Assembly: GCF_035953295.1 (NCBI RefSeq)
Contig: NZ_CP108370.1
Coordinates: forward strand, 3,687,001-3,751,000
Length of the DNA: 64,000 nt
Source of the DNA: Streptomyces sp. NBC_01335
GTDB taxonomy: Bacteria > Actinomycetota > Actinomycetes > Streptomycetales > Streptomycetaceae
Direction: 5' to 3'
This document shows positions 8,986-18,853 of this stretch, piece after piece. The position numbers and the translations under genes are program-made. The number at the start of each line of letters is the position of its first letter. Within the stretch, counting starts at the first letter, position 1. The notes below the pieces were generated by a model. That model searched no databases, was not told the DNA's origin, and saw only the letters and a list, made by a program, of their open reading frames with translations.

Positions 8986-9937
8986 GCAGCCCCTGAACCC
9001 CAGCACGGAGCCCGGCGCGCACGACGAGACCGCCGAGACCCCCGCCATGAACGCAGCCGCGACCGCGGATGTGACCGCGGACGTCGACGCGGCCGCGAGC
9101 ACCACCGAGGACCCGGACGACGTGGCGGCCTCCGCCGCGGAAGCCTCCGACGCGGAAGCGGCCGACGCCGCCGCCCGCCGGGCCGCCTCCTTCGACCGGC
9201 AGCGCCGGTTGCGCCAGGAGCCGCGTTTCCCCGGCGGCCCGGCCGCCGACCCGGCCGGCTCGCACCACGAGCGCCGCATCCGCAGCTTCCAGCCGCGCCG
9301 CAGCCGGGTCACGGTGGGCCAGCAGGACGCGCTGGAGCGTCTCTGGCCGCAGTGGGGCTTCGACATCGACGGCCTGAGCGTGCTCGACCTGGACCAGGTG
9401 TTCGGCGGGCTGCCGGTCGTGCTGGAGATCGGGTTCGGCATGGGCGAGGCCACCGCCCGGATGGCGGCGGACGACCCGGCCACGGGCATCCTCGCCGTCG
9501 ACGTGCACACCCCGGGCCAGGGCAACCTCCTGCGCCTCGCCGACCAGGCCGGCTCGACCAACGTGCGGGTCGCCAACGGCGACGCGATCATCCTGCTCCG
9601 CGAGATGCTGAAGCCGGAGTCCCTCGACGGCCTGCGGGTGTACTTCCCCGACCCGTGGCCCAAGGTCCGCCACCACAAGCGGCGGCTCATCCAGCCGGAC
9701 TTCCTGGACCTGGTGGCGGGGCGGATGAAGCCGGGCGCGGTGATCCACTGCGCGACCGACTGGGAGCCGTACGCGGAGCAGATGCTGGAGGTGCTGACCG
9801 CGCACCCCCGGTTCGAGAACACCCGGCCCGACGGCGGCTACGCCCCGCGTCCCGCGTTCCGGCCGCTGACCCGGTTCGAGGGGCAGGGCCTGGACAAGGG
9901 CCACGTCGTGCACGACCTGCTGTTCGCCAGGGTCTGA
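8978..9937 (+). CDS. trmB: tRNA (guanine-N7-)-methyltransferase
   Basis: TrmB puts the 7-methyl group on G46 in the variable loop of many tRNAs, using SAM. The SAM motif VLEIGFGMGEATA sits near residue 148. The family signature VYFPDPWPKVRHHKRRL is at about 220-236 and a TRFEGQGLDKGH C-terminal motif is present. An N-terminal extension of about 60 Ala/Asp/Thr-rich residues precedes the conserved part (ASFDRQRRLRQEPRF), so translation could also begin at the internal ATG. The GTG overlaps the upstream oxidase gene by 8 bases and a TAGAAT box just ahead suggests a separate leaderless transcript. Confidence 0.92.
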   Translation: MSEQPLNPSTEPGAHDETAETPAMNAAATADVTADVDAAASTTEDPDDVAASAAEASDAEAADAAARRAASFDRQRRLRQEPRFPGGPAADPAGSHHERRIRSFQPRRSRVTVGQQDALERLWPQWGFDIDGLSVLDLDQVFGGLPVVLEIGFGMGEATARMAADDPATGILAVDVHTPGQGNLLRLADQAGSTNVRVANGDAIILLREMLKPESLDGLRVYFPDPWPKVRHHKRRLIQPDFLDLVAGRMKPGAVIHCATDWEPYAEQMLEVLTAHPRFENTRPDGGYAPRPAFRPLTRFEGQGLDKGHVVHDLLFARV

Positions 9938-9949
9938 GCGGTCCGGTAG

Positions 9950-9981
9950 CCCGCCGGCCCCGCGACCGGGGGCCGGGCGGG
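9950..9981. terminator. GC-rich hairpin after trmB
   Basis: CCCGCCGGCCCC pairs with GGGGCCGGGCGGG (one bulged G) around a 6-base loop, 13 bases after the trmB stop. There is no T-run, as is common for Streptomyces terminators. Confidence 0.5.
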
Positions 9982-10012
9982 AACCTCCTGGTCGTTTGTC
10001 GGTCCCGCTCGT

Positions 10013-10018
10013 TAGGGT
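10013..10018 (+). promoter_or_regulatory. Predicted -10 box for leaderless prsW-like transcript
   Basis: TAGGGT (TANNNT) lies 6 bases before the ATG at 10025, and no ribosome binding site is seen between them. This is the arrangement of a leaderless actinobacterial gene. Confidence 0.5.
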
Positions 10019-10024
10019 CGGGAC

Positions 10025-11620
<1,596 letters not shown>

Positions 11621-11646
11621 CGCCTCTCGTCCGGGTCGGGCTGGGT

Positions 11647-12594
11647 TCAGGCGGAGGCTTCGGTGAGCCGGTCCAGGTCCTCGTCGGTCAGCGTGAGGTC
11701 GGCGACCGCGAGCAGTGCGGGGAGCTGTCCGGGCGTACGGGCCGAGGCGATCGGCGCCACGACCGTGGGGCGGGACGCGAGCCAGGCCAGCGCGACCGTG
11801 GCGATCTCGGCCCCGTGCGCCTCGGCGACGGCGTCGAGCGCGCTCAGCACCTTCTGCCCCCGCTCGGATTCCAGGTGCGCTCCGGCCTTCTCGGCGCGGG
11901 CGCTCTCCACCCGCGTACCGGGCCGGTACTTGCCGGTGAGGAAGCCGGATGCCAGCGCGAAGTACGGGACCGCGCCGAGACCGGTCTCGGCGGCGAGGTC
12001 CTGCGCGGGGCCCTCGTAGGTGTCGCGGGAGACCAGGTTGTAGTGCGGCTGGAGGGCGACGTAGCGGGCCAGTCCCTCGCGCTCGGAGAACGCGAGCGAG
12101 GCGCGCAGGCGCTCGGGGCTGATGTTGGAGGCGCCGATCTCGCGGACCTTGCCCTCCTTCACCAGCTGGTCGAGGGTGGTGACGATCTCCTCCACCGGGA
12201 CGCTCTCGTCGTCGTAGTGCGTGTAGTAGAGGTCGATGTAGTCGGTGTCGAGCCGCCGCAGGGACTCCTCCACCGCGCTCTTGACCGTGCCGGTGGCGAG
12301 CCCCCGGTACTCGGGGTGGGCACCGACCTTGGTGGCGACGACGACGTCGGCGCGGTTGCCGCGGGCCTTGAGCCACTTGCCGATCAGCGTCTCGGACTCG
12401 CCGCCCTGATTGCCGGGGACCCAGGCCGAGTACGCGTCGGCGGTGTCGACGAAGTTGCCGCCGGCCGCGGTGTAGGCGTCGAGGACCGCGAAGGACTGGG
12501 CCTCGTCGGCGGTCCAGCCGAAGACGTTGCCGCCGAGGGCGAGGGGGAAGACCTCGATGCCGGACGTTCCGAGCTTGCGGAGAGAAGAAGTCAT
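11647..12594 (-). CDS. Aldo/keto reductase
   Basis: An NAD(P)H-dependent (beta/alpha)8 oxidoreductase of about the usual 315 residues. The catalytic tetrad is intact: Asp50, Tyr55 (NFVDTADAYS), Lys89 (VVATKVG) and His126 (YTHYDDE). The nucleotide site motif IASARTPGQLPALL lies near the C-terminus. The upstream region has no obvious ribosome binding site before ATG 12594. Substrate cannot be deduced. It is followed by the converging prsW-like gene. Confidence 0.88.
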   Translation of the reverse strand: MTSSLRKLGTSGIEVFPLALGGNVFGWTADEAQSFAVLDAYTAAGGNFVDTADAYSAWVPGNQGGESETLIGKWLKARGNRADVVVATKVGAHPEYRGLATGTVKSAVEESLRRLDTDYIDLYYTHYDDESVPVEEIVTTLDQLVKEGKVREIGASNISPERLRASLAFSEREGLARYVALQPHYNLVSRDTYEGPAQDLAAETGLGAVPYFALASGFLTGKYRPGTRVESARAEKAGAHLESERGQKVLSALDAVAEAHGAEIATVALAWLASRPTVVAPIASARTPGQLPALLAVADLTLTDEDLDRLTEASA

Positions 12595-12837
12595 GAAGGG
12601 TTCAACGGTGCGGGCGGAGGGCCGTATTCCGGCCAGGGGCTCCGATCGCGGCCGCCACCGCCCGGGGCTCGCTCCTCGCGCGCCGTCGACGGCCCCGCCC
12701 GGGTCGCGCTCCTCGCGCGCACTGCGCGTCCGTGCTCCGGGTGGAAGGAGAACCGTGGGTGGAGAGAGAACCGGCAGCCCTGACGCCCTGGGGGGGGTAG
12801 AGCGTCGAGGCTGCCGGGGTTCGGGGGACGCGGAGCG

Positions 12838-13893
12838 TCAGATCGTGAGGCCCTTGTCGGTCAGCCAGGTCATCGGGTCGATGCCGGTGCCGTCCGGGGT
12901 GTGGACTTCGAGGTGGAGGTGCGGGCCGGTGACGTTGCCGGTGGCTCCGACGCGGCCGATGGTGTCGCCCGTGCTGACCTGCTGGCCGACGACCACGTCC
13001 ATGGAGGACTGGTGGCAGTACCAGATCTCCGTACCGTCGTCGAGCTCCAGAACCGTGCGGTAGCCGTACGAGCCCGACCAGCCCGCGGACTTGACCGTAC
13101 CGCCGTGCACGGCCTTGACCGGAGTGCCGGTCGGCGCGGCGAAGTCCAGCCCGGTGTGCTGCCCGGAGGCCCACATCGTGCCGGCCTCGCCGAAGGTGGA
13201 GGTGATCGTGTACGAGGAGGTGGGGAGCGAGTAACTGGCGGCGAGCTTGGCGAGCCGCTCGGCCTCGGCCTTCTTCGCCGCGGCCTCCTCGGCCGCCTTC
13301 TTCTCCGCGGCGGCCTTCGCCTCCGCCTCGTCCTGCTGCTTCTTCGCCTCGGTGGCGGCCTTGGTGGCGGCCGCCGCCTCCTCGGCCGCCTTCGCGTCCG
13401 CGTCGGCGGCGGACTGCTGCTGCTCGGCCTGCTGGAGGATGCGGGCGCGCAGGGCCTCGCCCGCGTCGGTGGCACCCTGCTCGGTCTCGGCCGTGGTGAG
13501 CCCGGCCGTGGTGAACGGCGCGGCCGCCGCCACCGGCTCGGGGGTGTTGTCGGACTCGACCGCGGTGATCAGTGCGCCCAGCCCGGGAACGGACTTGGCG
13601 TCGGGAAGGTTGTCCGCGAGCGAATCGGGAAGAGAGATGGAGACCGGCGGCTTGCTCTGCGCGGTGGCCATGCCGCCCGCACCGACGGCCGCGATGACGC
13701 CGACCCCGAGGACGGTGGAACTACGCGCGAGACCGCGCTGCTTGGCCACGCGGTGCCGGCCGCGTACGGGGCGGAGGGAATCCTCGGTGGGGTTCCATTC
13801 CTCCCACGCCTTGTCGGAGTCGCCGGGGGACCCGAAACCGTCGAGGGTGGCAAAAGGTGACGGGGCTTCGGGGGCAGGCTGGTTGGACGCCAC
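12838..13893 (-). CDS. Secreted or membrane-anchored M23 peptidase (cell-wall endopeptidase)
   Basis: The C-terminal ~125 residues are a LytM/M23 zinc endopeptidase: GQHTGLDFAAPTGTP supplies the H-x3-D ligands and GPHLHLEVH the HxH pair. Such enzymes cut peptidoglycan cross-bridges. Before it lies a hydrophobic segment (STVLGVGVIAAVGAGGMATA, about 60-80), which is an internal anchor or signal, and a long Ala/Glu/Lys coiled coil (about 150-225). I chose GTG 13893 (VASNQPAPEAP) because AAGGAG lies 9 bases upstream and because the longer frame from 14007 would run through the riboswitch. Control by c-di-AMP links wall remodelling to spore germination or growth, as for rpfA in this genus. Confidence 0.9.
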   Translation of the reverse strand: MASNQPAPEAPSPFATLDGFGSPGDSDKAWEEWNPTEDSLRPVRGRHRVAKQRGLARSSTVLGVGVIAAVGAGGMATAQSKPPVSISLPDSLADNLPDAKSVPGLGALITAVESDNTPEPVAAAAPFTTAGLTTAETEQGATDAGEALRARILQQAEQQQSAADADAKAAEEAAAATKAATEAKKQQDEAEAKAAAEKKAAEEAAAKKAEAERLAKLAASYSLPTSSYTITSTFGEAGTMWASGQHTGLDFAAPTGTPVKAVHGGTVKSAGWSGSYGYRTVLELDDGTEIWYCHQSSMDVVVGQQVSTGDTIGRVGATGNVTGPHLHLEVHTPDGTGIDPMTWLTDKGLTI

Positions 13894-13919
13894 GGAGGCG
13901 CACTCCTTTCCTTCCTTCT

Positions 13920-14047
13920 CGCCTACCGGGTTAGCTGACGGGTTCGGAGCAGGAAGGTCTCCTACGGGCTCCTGGCGTCTCCGAGGAGACACAGGTGTCC
14001 GATTCACCCCAAGAAGTGGTTCCCCGGTTCCCTTGCGGAATTCGGCG
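13920..14047 (-). promoter_or_regulatory. ydaO-type c-di-AMP riboswitch
   Basis: On the minus strand the leader carries the hallmarks of the ydaO/yuaA class: CGCCGAA at the 5' edge, AAGGGAACCGGGGAACCA, TTGGGGTGAATCGGACAC, and ACCCGTCAGCTAACCCGGTA just before the closing GGCG. CGCC (14047-14044) pairs with GGCG (13923-13920) as the terminal stem. The element ends 26 bases before the GTG of the M23 peptidase. Members of this class turn expression off when c-di-AMP is high, and in Streptomyces they lie upstream of cell-wall hydrolases. Confidence 0.9.
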
Positions 14048-14361
14048 CTCGCGCACGGCGCCGTCTCTGACGACGGCTGGGACGACCGCGCTGCGTTATC
14101 GAACGTTAATAGACAGACGGCTCCGATTCCAAGCCGTTCCCCTTGATCATTCCCGCTTGAGGGCGGGATTTACCAGGGCATATCACCACTCATCAGGGCG
14201 ACTTGCGGACAGTCGGTGCGCCCATCCTTTTCTGACGGTGTGTCATATGTTATCGAGCGGCACCGGTCTGCTACGGACCGTCGTCGCATCCGCCCGACGG
14301 GCCCGGGCGCACTCCGGGCAGGCTCGGGGGAACCTCGGGGGCGATGCCCCGCGGACCCGCG

Positions 14362-15519
14362 TCAGCCCCTCCCCCGGCCCACGATCGGCACGGTGGTCCG
14401 GCGCTCCGGCTGGTCCTCCGCCGGCCGGGCGACCGCGAGCAGCGCCAGGTCGTCCGTGGAGCGGCCACCGGTGTGCAGCCGGACGTCGTCGGTGAGCGCC
14501 GTCAGCAGCTCGTCGGGCCCCGGGAAGATCCGCCCGCGCAGCCGCTGGGCCGGGTCGTAGAACACGCCCGCCCGGTCGCGTGCCTCGGAGAGCCCGTCCG
14601 TGTAGGTCAGCAGGGTCGCACCCGGCGGGAGGTCCCACTCGTCCACCTGGTCCGGCCAGGCGCCCAGCGCCATGCCGAGGGGCAGCGCGGGCATGCTCGG
14701 CCGCAGCACGTCCAGCGCCCCTCCGGCATGGAGCAGCAACGGTTCGGGGTGGCCCCGGTTGACGATCCGCAAGGTCGCGGCGCCCTCCGGGATCTCGGCG
14801 AGCACCGCGGTCACGAACCCCTCCACCGGGTCCAGTCCCCCGCGCCGTGCGGCGTCCCTGGCCAGCGCCCGTTCCAGCCGCTGCGCCACCCCCTCCAGCG
14901 ACTCCTCCTGCTCGGCCGCCTCCCGGAAGGCGCCGATGATCACCGCCACCGCCTCGACCGCGTCGAGCCCCTTGCCCCGTACGTCGCCGAGCACGAGGCG
15001 TACGCCGTACGGGGTGTCCGCGACGGCGAAGAGGTCGCCGCCGACGTACTCGTCCGCCTGCGCCGCCTCGTACCGCGCGGCGACATGGAGCCCGCCGACC
15101 CGCTCGGCCGGGACGGGCAGCACCGCACGCATGGCGGTCTCCGCGATGATCCGGGCGGAGGCGAGCTGCTCGTTGCCGCGCCGTACGACTCCGTTGATGA
15201 CGAGCGCCAGCACGGCCGTGGTGAAGACGGTGAGCGTCTCGATGATCGGGACGATCTGCCCGATGGTGCCCACGTAGACCCGCATCGCGATGACGGCGGA
15301 GAGCGAGGCGACACCGATCCGGATGGTGCCGGCCCGGGAGGCGAACGGCGCGGCGATCAGGGGGGCGGCGACGAACAGGGGCACCGCCGTGAAGCGGGGC
15401 GGTGAGGCGATGTCGAAGACGAGTCCGCCGGCGATGAGCAGGGCAGGCAGCATCCGTACGAAACGCCGGGCGCCCACACCCCCGGCCATCCAGCCATGCC
15501 CGTACAGCGGTTTCCCCAC
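14362..15519 (-). CDS. Membrane-anchored SpoIIE/PP2C-type serine phosphatase
   Basis: The N-terminal ~110 residues hold four or so hydrophobic segments (LPALLIAGGLVFDIA; TAVPLFVAAPLIAAPF; VFTTAVLALVING). The C-terminal ~240 residues form a PP2C_SIG domain: DEYVGGDLFAVADTPYG and LVLGDVRGKGLDAV carry metal-binding Asp residues, and YTDGLSEARD and GRSTDDLALLAV the later ones. Such phosphatases usually dephosphorylate anti-anti-sigma proteins. No anti-sigma partner is adjacent. I chose GTG 15519 (VGKPLYGHGWMAGG), which has AGGAG about 10 bases upstream; ATG 15489 is possible, and the longer frame from 15780 has no support. Confidence 0.82.
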   Translation of the reverse strand: MGKPLYGHGWMAGGVGARRFVRMLPALLIAGGLVFDIASPPRFTAVPLFVAAPLIAAPFASRAGTIRIGVASLSAVIAMRVYVGTIGQIVPIIETLTVFTTAVLALVINGVVRRGNEQLASARIIAETAMRAVLPVPAERVGGLHVAARYEAAQADEYVGGDLFAVADTPYGVRLVLGDVRGKGLDAVEAVAVIIGAFREAAEQEESLEGVAQRLERALARDAARRGGLDPVEGFVTAVLAEIPEGAATLRIVNRGHPEPLLLHAGGALDVLRPSMPALPLGMALGAWPDQVDEWDLPPGATLLTYTDGLSEARDRAGVFYDPAQRLRGRIFPGPDELLTALTDDVRLHTGGRSTDDLALLAVARPAEDQPERRTTVPIVGRGRG

Positions 15520-15941
15520 CTCTGCGCTTCTCCTGCCCTGTCCCGCCACGGGTGCGGAACCTACCGCGCCCTGCCCAGGCTGGCCCGAACCGCGCCGCGC
15601 GGCGACTCCTCGTCGTCCATAGGGGGGAGCGCACGACTCCCCTTCGAGCGCCCCCACCGCCGGCGTACGCCGGGTGGTCAGGACCGGCGAAGCGATGAGT
15701 TCCGCGCCGCGCGGCGACCCCTGCGCGCCGCGCACGGAAACGGCGGAGCGGCTGCCCCGGACGCCCGGGCGCCCGTCCACACGTTCGACCGAACGGCACG
15801 GACCGCGCAGGCGTGCGAGACATTTCCTGGATGGACCAGTTCATGCCCGGTACGACAGATCGTTATGCCCAGGGATCGCGTCCGCGCCCGCACGCGGGAC
15901 CGGGCGGGCGACGAGCCCGCACGCACACGCAGAAACGACTC
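15520..15941. other. Gene-free stretch between phosphatase and tRNA-fMet
   Basis: About 420 bases with no supported gene. Reading frames on both strands lack ribosome binding sites and recognisable products. It contains the promoter of the phosphatase gene somewhere near 15520-15620, but I cannot pick boxes with confidence. Confidence 0.5.
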
Positions 15942-15970
15942 GGGCCCGGCACGCTGTGCGTGCCGGGCCC
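15942..15970 (-). terminator. Terminator of initiator tRNA gene
   Basis: GGGCCCGGCACG pairs perfectly with CGTGCCGGGCCC around a 5-base loop, 11 bases after the tRNA 3' end on the minus strand. A short T-rich stretch follows. Confidence 0.85.
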
Positions 15971-15980
15971 GGGCCTTCAG

Positions 15981-16054
15981 TAGCGGGGACAGGATTTGAA
16001 CCTGCGACCTCTGGGTTATGAGCCCAGCGAGCTACCGAGCTGCTCCACCCCGCG
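15981..16054 (-). tRNA. Initiator tRNA-fMet (CAT)
   Basis: The 74-base cloverleaf begins CGCGGGGTGG and ends CCCCGCTA; CCA is not encoded. The anticodon loop is CTCATAA in a stem with three consecutive G-C pairs (GGG/CCC). Position 1 (C) does not pair with position 72 (T). Both are features of initiator rather than elongator tRNA-Met. Confidence 0.95.
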
Positions 16055-16486
16055 TCGATGAACACAACTCTACGCCATCCTGAACGGGCTTCTGACCACC
16101 CCCGGCGTACCGCCGTCCGGGAAGCCGGCCACACCACCTCCGCCACGTGCGCCGGCAGGAGCGGACCAGCCGCCGGCGGACCGCGGAAAACACCGGCAAC
16201 CACCCTCTCCGCACAGCCGGTTCGCCCCGCGAAGGCGTGGGCGCGACACCATCGCAAGTGCAGAGCACCACAGTTGGGCCCAAAACATCGCAGTGCAGGG
16301 CTCAACGGTGCTTTTGCATCAGGCAGTTGCCACACGTGCGCTTCTGGCCAAGGATATGGCTGCATCCCCCAGAACCGGCGGGCTGCTCGTGAGGACGCGT
16401 GCCCCCGAGGTGGCGGTTCCGCCCTGCCCCGGCGTCGGCCACGCGCCCCCGGTCCCGCATCGCAGCCCCTCCTGGAGGACTCCGCC
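16055..16486. other. Gene-free stretch before small membrane protein gene
   Basis: About 430 bases with no supported gene. It should hold the promoters of tRNA-fMet (minus) and of the small membrane protein gene (plus). I could not identify convincing boxes. Confidence 0.45.
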
Positions 16487-16915
16487 ATGACCACCTCTGC
16501 CACTCCCGCCCCTTCCGCCCCGTCGGACACATCGCTCGGGGCCCGGGTACGCACCTCGGCGGCGAGCGCGATCATCGGCGGAATCGCCGGGGCCGTGATG
16601 AGCGCGGTGGTGGTCTACTTCCTCATCGGCATGCCGGACGGCGCGGGCGCCAACGCCCTGAACAACGCGATATCCGGCCTGATCAGCGGCTTCCTGGCGG
16701 GCTTCATCGGACTGATGATCCACCAGAGCAAGGCTGCGTCGGCGACCCGGGCGGCCGCGGCCGAAGCCGCCGCGACGGCCGGCGCGACGGCGGATGCGGC
16801 GAGACCGGCGGCTGCCGCCGAGGCAGTCGCCACCGAGGCCGTCACCAGCGAGGCGGTCACCACCAAGGCGGTCACCACCGAGGCGGCCGAGGCCAAGGCC
16901 CCGACCGTCGCCTGA
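16487..16915 (+). CDS. Small membrane protein with repetitive Ala/Glu/Thr tail
   Basis: A 142-residue protein of no recognised family. Two hydrophobic segments (ASAIIGGIAGAVMSAVVVYFLI at ~25-46 and ISGLISGFLAGFIGLMIHQ at ~60-80) form a hairpin. The tail is a charged, Ala-rich stretch with a degenerate 5-residue repeat, TEAVT/SEAVT/TKAVT/TEAAE, probably coiled-coil or disordered. GGAGG lies 8 bases before the ATG. Codon bias matches the core genome, so it is probably native. Confidence 0.65.
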   Translation: MTTSATPAPSAPSDTSLGARVRTSAASAIIGGIAGAVMSAVVVYFLIGMPDGAGANALNNAISGLISGFLAGFIGLMIHQSKAASATRAAAAEAAATAGATADAARPAAAAEAVATEAVTSEAVTTKAVTTEAAEAKAPTVA

Positions 16916-17136
16916 CCCATCCCGGACCGCGAAGCACCCCGCCCCCGCCCGGCCACACGGCCCGGCGGGGGCGGCGTCACGTCCGGGCCCGTACGGCATA
17001 CGACGGCAGGGCGGCAGACGACGGACGCCGGAGAACAGGCACCGGAGTACAGGCGCCGGAGGACAGGGCGGCACGCCGCGAACTCCCCGCGTTCCGGGGC
17101 CCGTTCGGCGGCGGCCCGGCGCCCCCGGGACTCCGC

Positions 17137-17898
17137 CTACGCCCGCTGCTCGACGGCGATCTCGTACGCGATCTCCCACCGAACGTCCGGCACCACGATG
17201 TCCGCGGTCTCGACCGGGCGGCCGTCGCTGTCGTAGAAGGTGCGCTCCATCTCGGTGATCAGGCCACCGATGCTGATGCCGAGGAGGTTCGCCTGCTCCT
17301 GGTTGGCGCGGGCCGGGCGCGGGATCTCGACGGCGCGCACGACGCGGACGCCGATCGACCGCATCCGTTCGACCACGCCGATCCCGGCGTGCGGGCCCAT
17401 CTCGGGGAGCACGACCGGGGTGTCCCCGGTGATCGCCATCGGCTCCCAGCTCCTGGAGAGCTGGACGGGCAGCCCTTCCATGAGGAACTCGTAGTCGGTG
17501 ACGACGCAGAGGTCACCGGGCTCGATGTCCAGCCGCTCCGCGATGCGCTCGGGCGCCGGCGTCCGGGCGGCGGACCTCGATTCCCATGTCCCCTCGTGGT
17601 CTTGGGCGTTGAGGACGGCACGGTAGGGCGAGGGGCTGTGACTCTCGGGCCGCTTGGTACGGATCATGCGCCCGCGCTCACGCGGCCTGCGGACGTAGGT
17701 ACCGGACCCGGCACGGCCTTCGAGGATGCCCTCGATGGTGAGCCGCTCCATGGCACGCTGCGCGACGGATGCGCCGACCCCGTACTCCTTGGCGATGCGG
17801 GCGCGGCTGGGCAACTTGTCGCCCACGGCCCACTCGCCCGACCGAATGCGGTCACGGAGAGCGTCGGCCACCTGAAGGTAAGGGGTGTCGCGAGGCAT
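17137..17898 (-). CDS. GntR/HutC-family transcriptional regulator
   Basis: Residues ~6-75 are a winged helix: YLQVADALRDRIRSGEWAVGDKLPSRARIAKEYGVGASVAQRAMERL and then a wing (LEGRAGSGTYV). Residues ~95-245 form a UTRA effector domain of the HutC subfamily. Start: ATG 17898 has GGGAG eight bases upstream; GTG 17904 would be too close to it. The regulator is divergent from two small unknown genes, and a perfect inverted repeat lies in the shared intergenic region, which suggests it controls them. Such lone GntR genes with small unknown partners are common in Streptomyces accessory regions. Confidence 0.88.
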   Translation of the reverse strand: MPRDTPYLQVADALRDRIRSGEWAVGDKLPSRARIAKEYGVGASVAQRAMERLTIEGILEGRAGSGTYVRRPRERGRMIRTKRPESHSPSPYRAVLNAQDHEGTWESRSAARTPAPERIAERLDIEPGDLCVVTDYEFLMEGLPVQLSRSWEPMAITGDTPVVLPEMGPHAGIGVVERMRSIGVRVVRAVEIPRPARANQEQANLLGISIGGLITEMERTFYDSDGRPVETADIVVPDVRWEIAYEIAVEQRA

Positions 17899-17956
17899 AT
17901 GCACAGCTCCCAGCCGTGGAAGTCGGACATTGACAAAGCTAACCCATCAGGTCGAA

Positions 17957-17970
17957 GCTGAATGTTCAGC
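17957..17970. promoter_or_regulatory. Inverted repeat, candidate GntR operator
   Basis: GCTGAA and TTCAGC form a perfect 6-bp dyad with a 2-base centre, midway between the divergent GntR gene and the small gene at 18007. Its symmetry and place suit an autoregulatory operator; this is inference. A TTGACA hexamer lies just upstream at 17930-17935 on the plus strand. Confidence 0.45.
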
Positions 17971-18006
17971 ATTACGAACCGTGATGAACTCATCCAGGGG
18001 AGAGCC

Positions 18007-18420
18007 ATGCCCTCTGTGCCGCCGCGCGTTGTTGCCCTTGCGGGCATGCTCGCCGCCGCGACCGGCGCCGAGCCGCAGGTGACCGAGACACCCGGCGCGT
18101 TCCGGGTCGACGCCCCTCTCCCCTCCCCTCTGAGCAGCGCCATCCACAGCACGATCCTCATGACGCTGGCGCACGGCGACCGCTTCGGCCACGAGGCCGG
18201 CGCCGACGGCATCGCCCGGGTGTGGGCCGAGATCGACCACCCCGCTCCGAGACGAAGGAGATCCGACATGCCAGAACCGGCCGGGAGCGCTGCTCCTGGG
18301 GACGCGGAGTACCGCACGCTGATCACGCACACCTCGGAGTGCACGGCCTGCCGCTCGGACCGGGCCGAGTGCGAGGTCGCCGTCCGGCTGAGCCGCGCGT
18401 GGCGGGCGGCCCGCCGGTGA
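18007..18420 (+). CDS. Unknown small protein, possibly two proteins from one frame
   Basis: 137 residues from ATG 18007, which has AGGGGAG five bases upstream. The first half ([22 protein letters not shown]...) has no recognised domain. The second half begins at an in-frame ATG at 18268 that has its own strong AAGGAG site 8 bases ahead, and encodes a 50-residue Cys-bearing protein ([16 protein letters not shown]). Either a lost stop codon has fused two small genes, or translation starts twice in one frame. It overlaps the next small gene by four bases (GTGA), so all are co-translated. The divergent GntR gene is the likely regulator. Confidence 0.6.
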   Translation: MPSVPPRVVALAGMLAAATGAEPQVTETPGAFRVDAPLPSPLSSAIHSTILMTLAHGDRFGHEAGADGIARVWAEIDHPAPRRRRSDMPEPAGSAAPGDAEYRTLITHTSECTACRSDRAECEVAVRLSRAWRAARR

Positions 18421-18614
18421 TCCCCCTCATCTGTGTCGACTGCGACCGGACCATCACGGGTCCTGCCGTGATCACGGCGGAGGGCCACTCGGCCTCGGGC
18501 GCCCGCCCCGACGCCTACGCCCATCCGCCGGGCTCCCCGGAGTGCCGGCCCCCCGCGCGCAGCCGCGGCCACCGCATCAGGAAGGCGCTCGCGGAGAGCC
18601 GGGTCCGGCACTGA
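18417..18614 (+). CDS. Small Cys-containing protein, unknown
   Basis: A 65-residue product, [18 protein letters not shown]... It starts with a GTG that overlaps the preceding stop as GTGA, so it is translationally coupled. An N-terminal CVDC and a later Cys (PECRPP) suggest a possible metal site, although four Cys in a zinc ribbon are not clear. The C-terminus is basic. No family is recognised. Confidence 0.55.
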   Translation: MIPLICVDCDRTITGPAVITAEGHSASGARPDAYAHPPGSPECRPPARSRGHRIRKALAESRVRH

Positions 18615-18853
18615 ACACGGGGCTGAGCACGGCGCTGGACACGGGGCGGATTCAAGTGGCGGCCGGGAGCGACGAGATGGGCGTGCTCGCCCGACGGATC
18701 GGCGCCCGCCGCGCACCGGCTGCGGACGAGACGGACGGCACGGAACATCTCGCCGCCCGGTGCCGTGCGGCACTCCCCGGGACCCTTGAGCGGGCCGGAA
18801 GAATAAAGGATCATGTCCGCTCGTCGCAGTCGTGGAACGAGGAGGAAGACCAA

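Noticed and set aside
18542..18853. Long N-terminal extension of the HisC-like aminotransferase
   Set aside because: Family similarity begins after GTG 18854, which has a proper GGAGG; the upstream part overlaps the preceding small gene.
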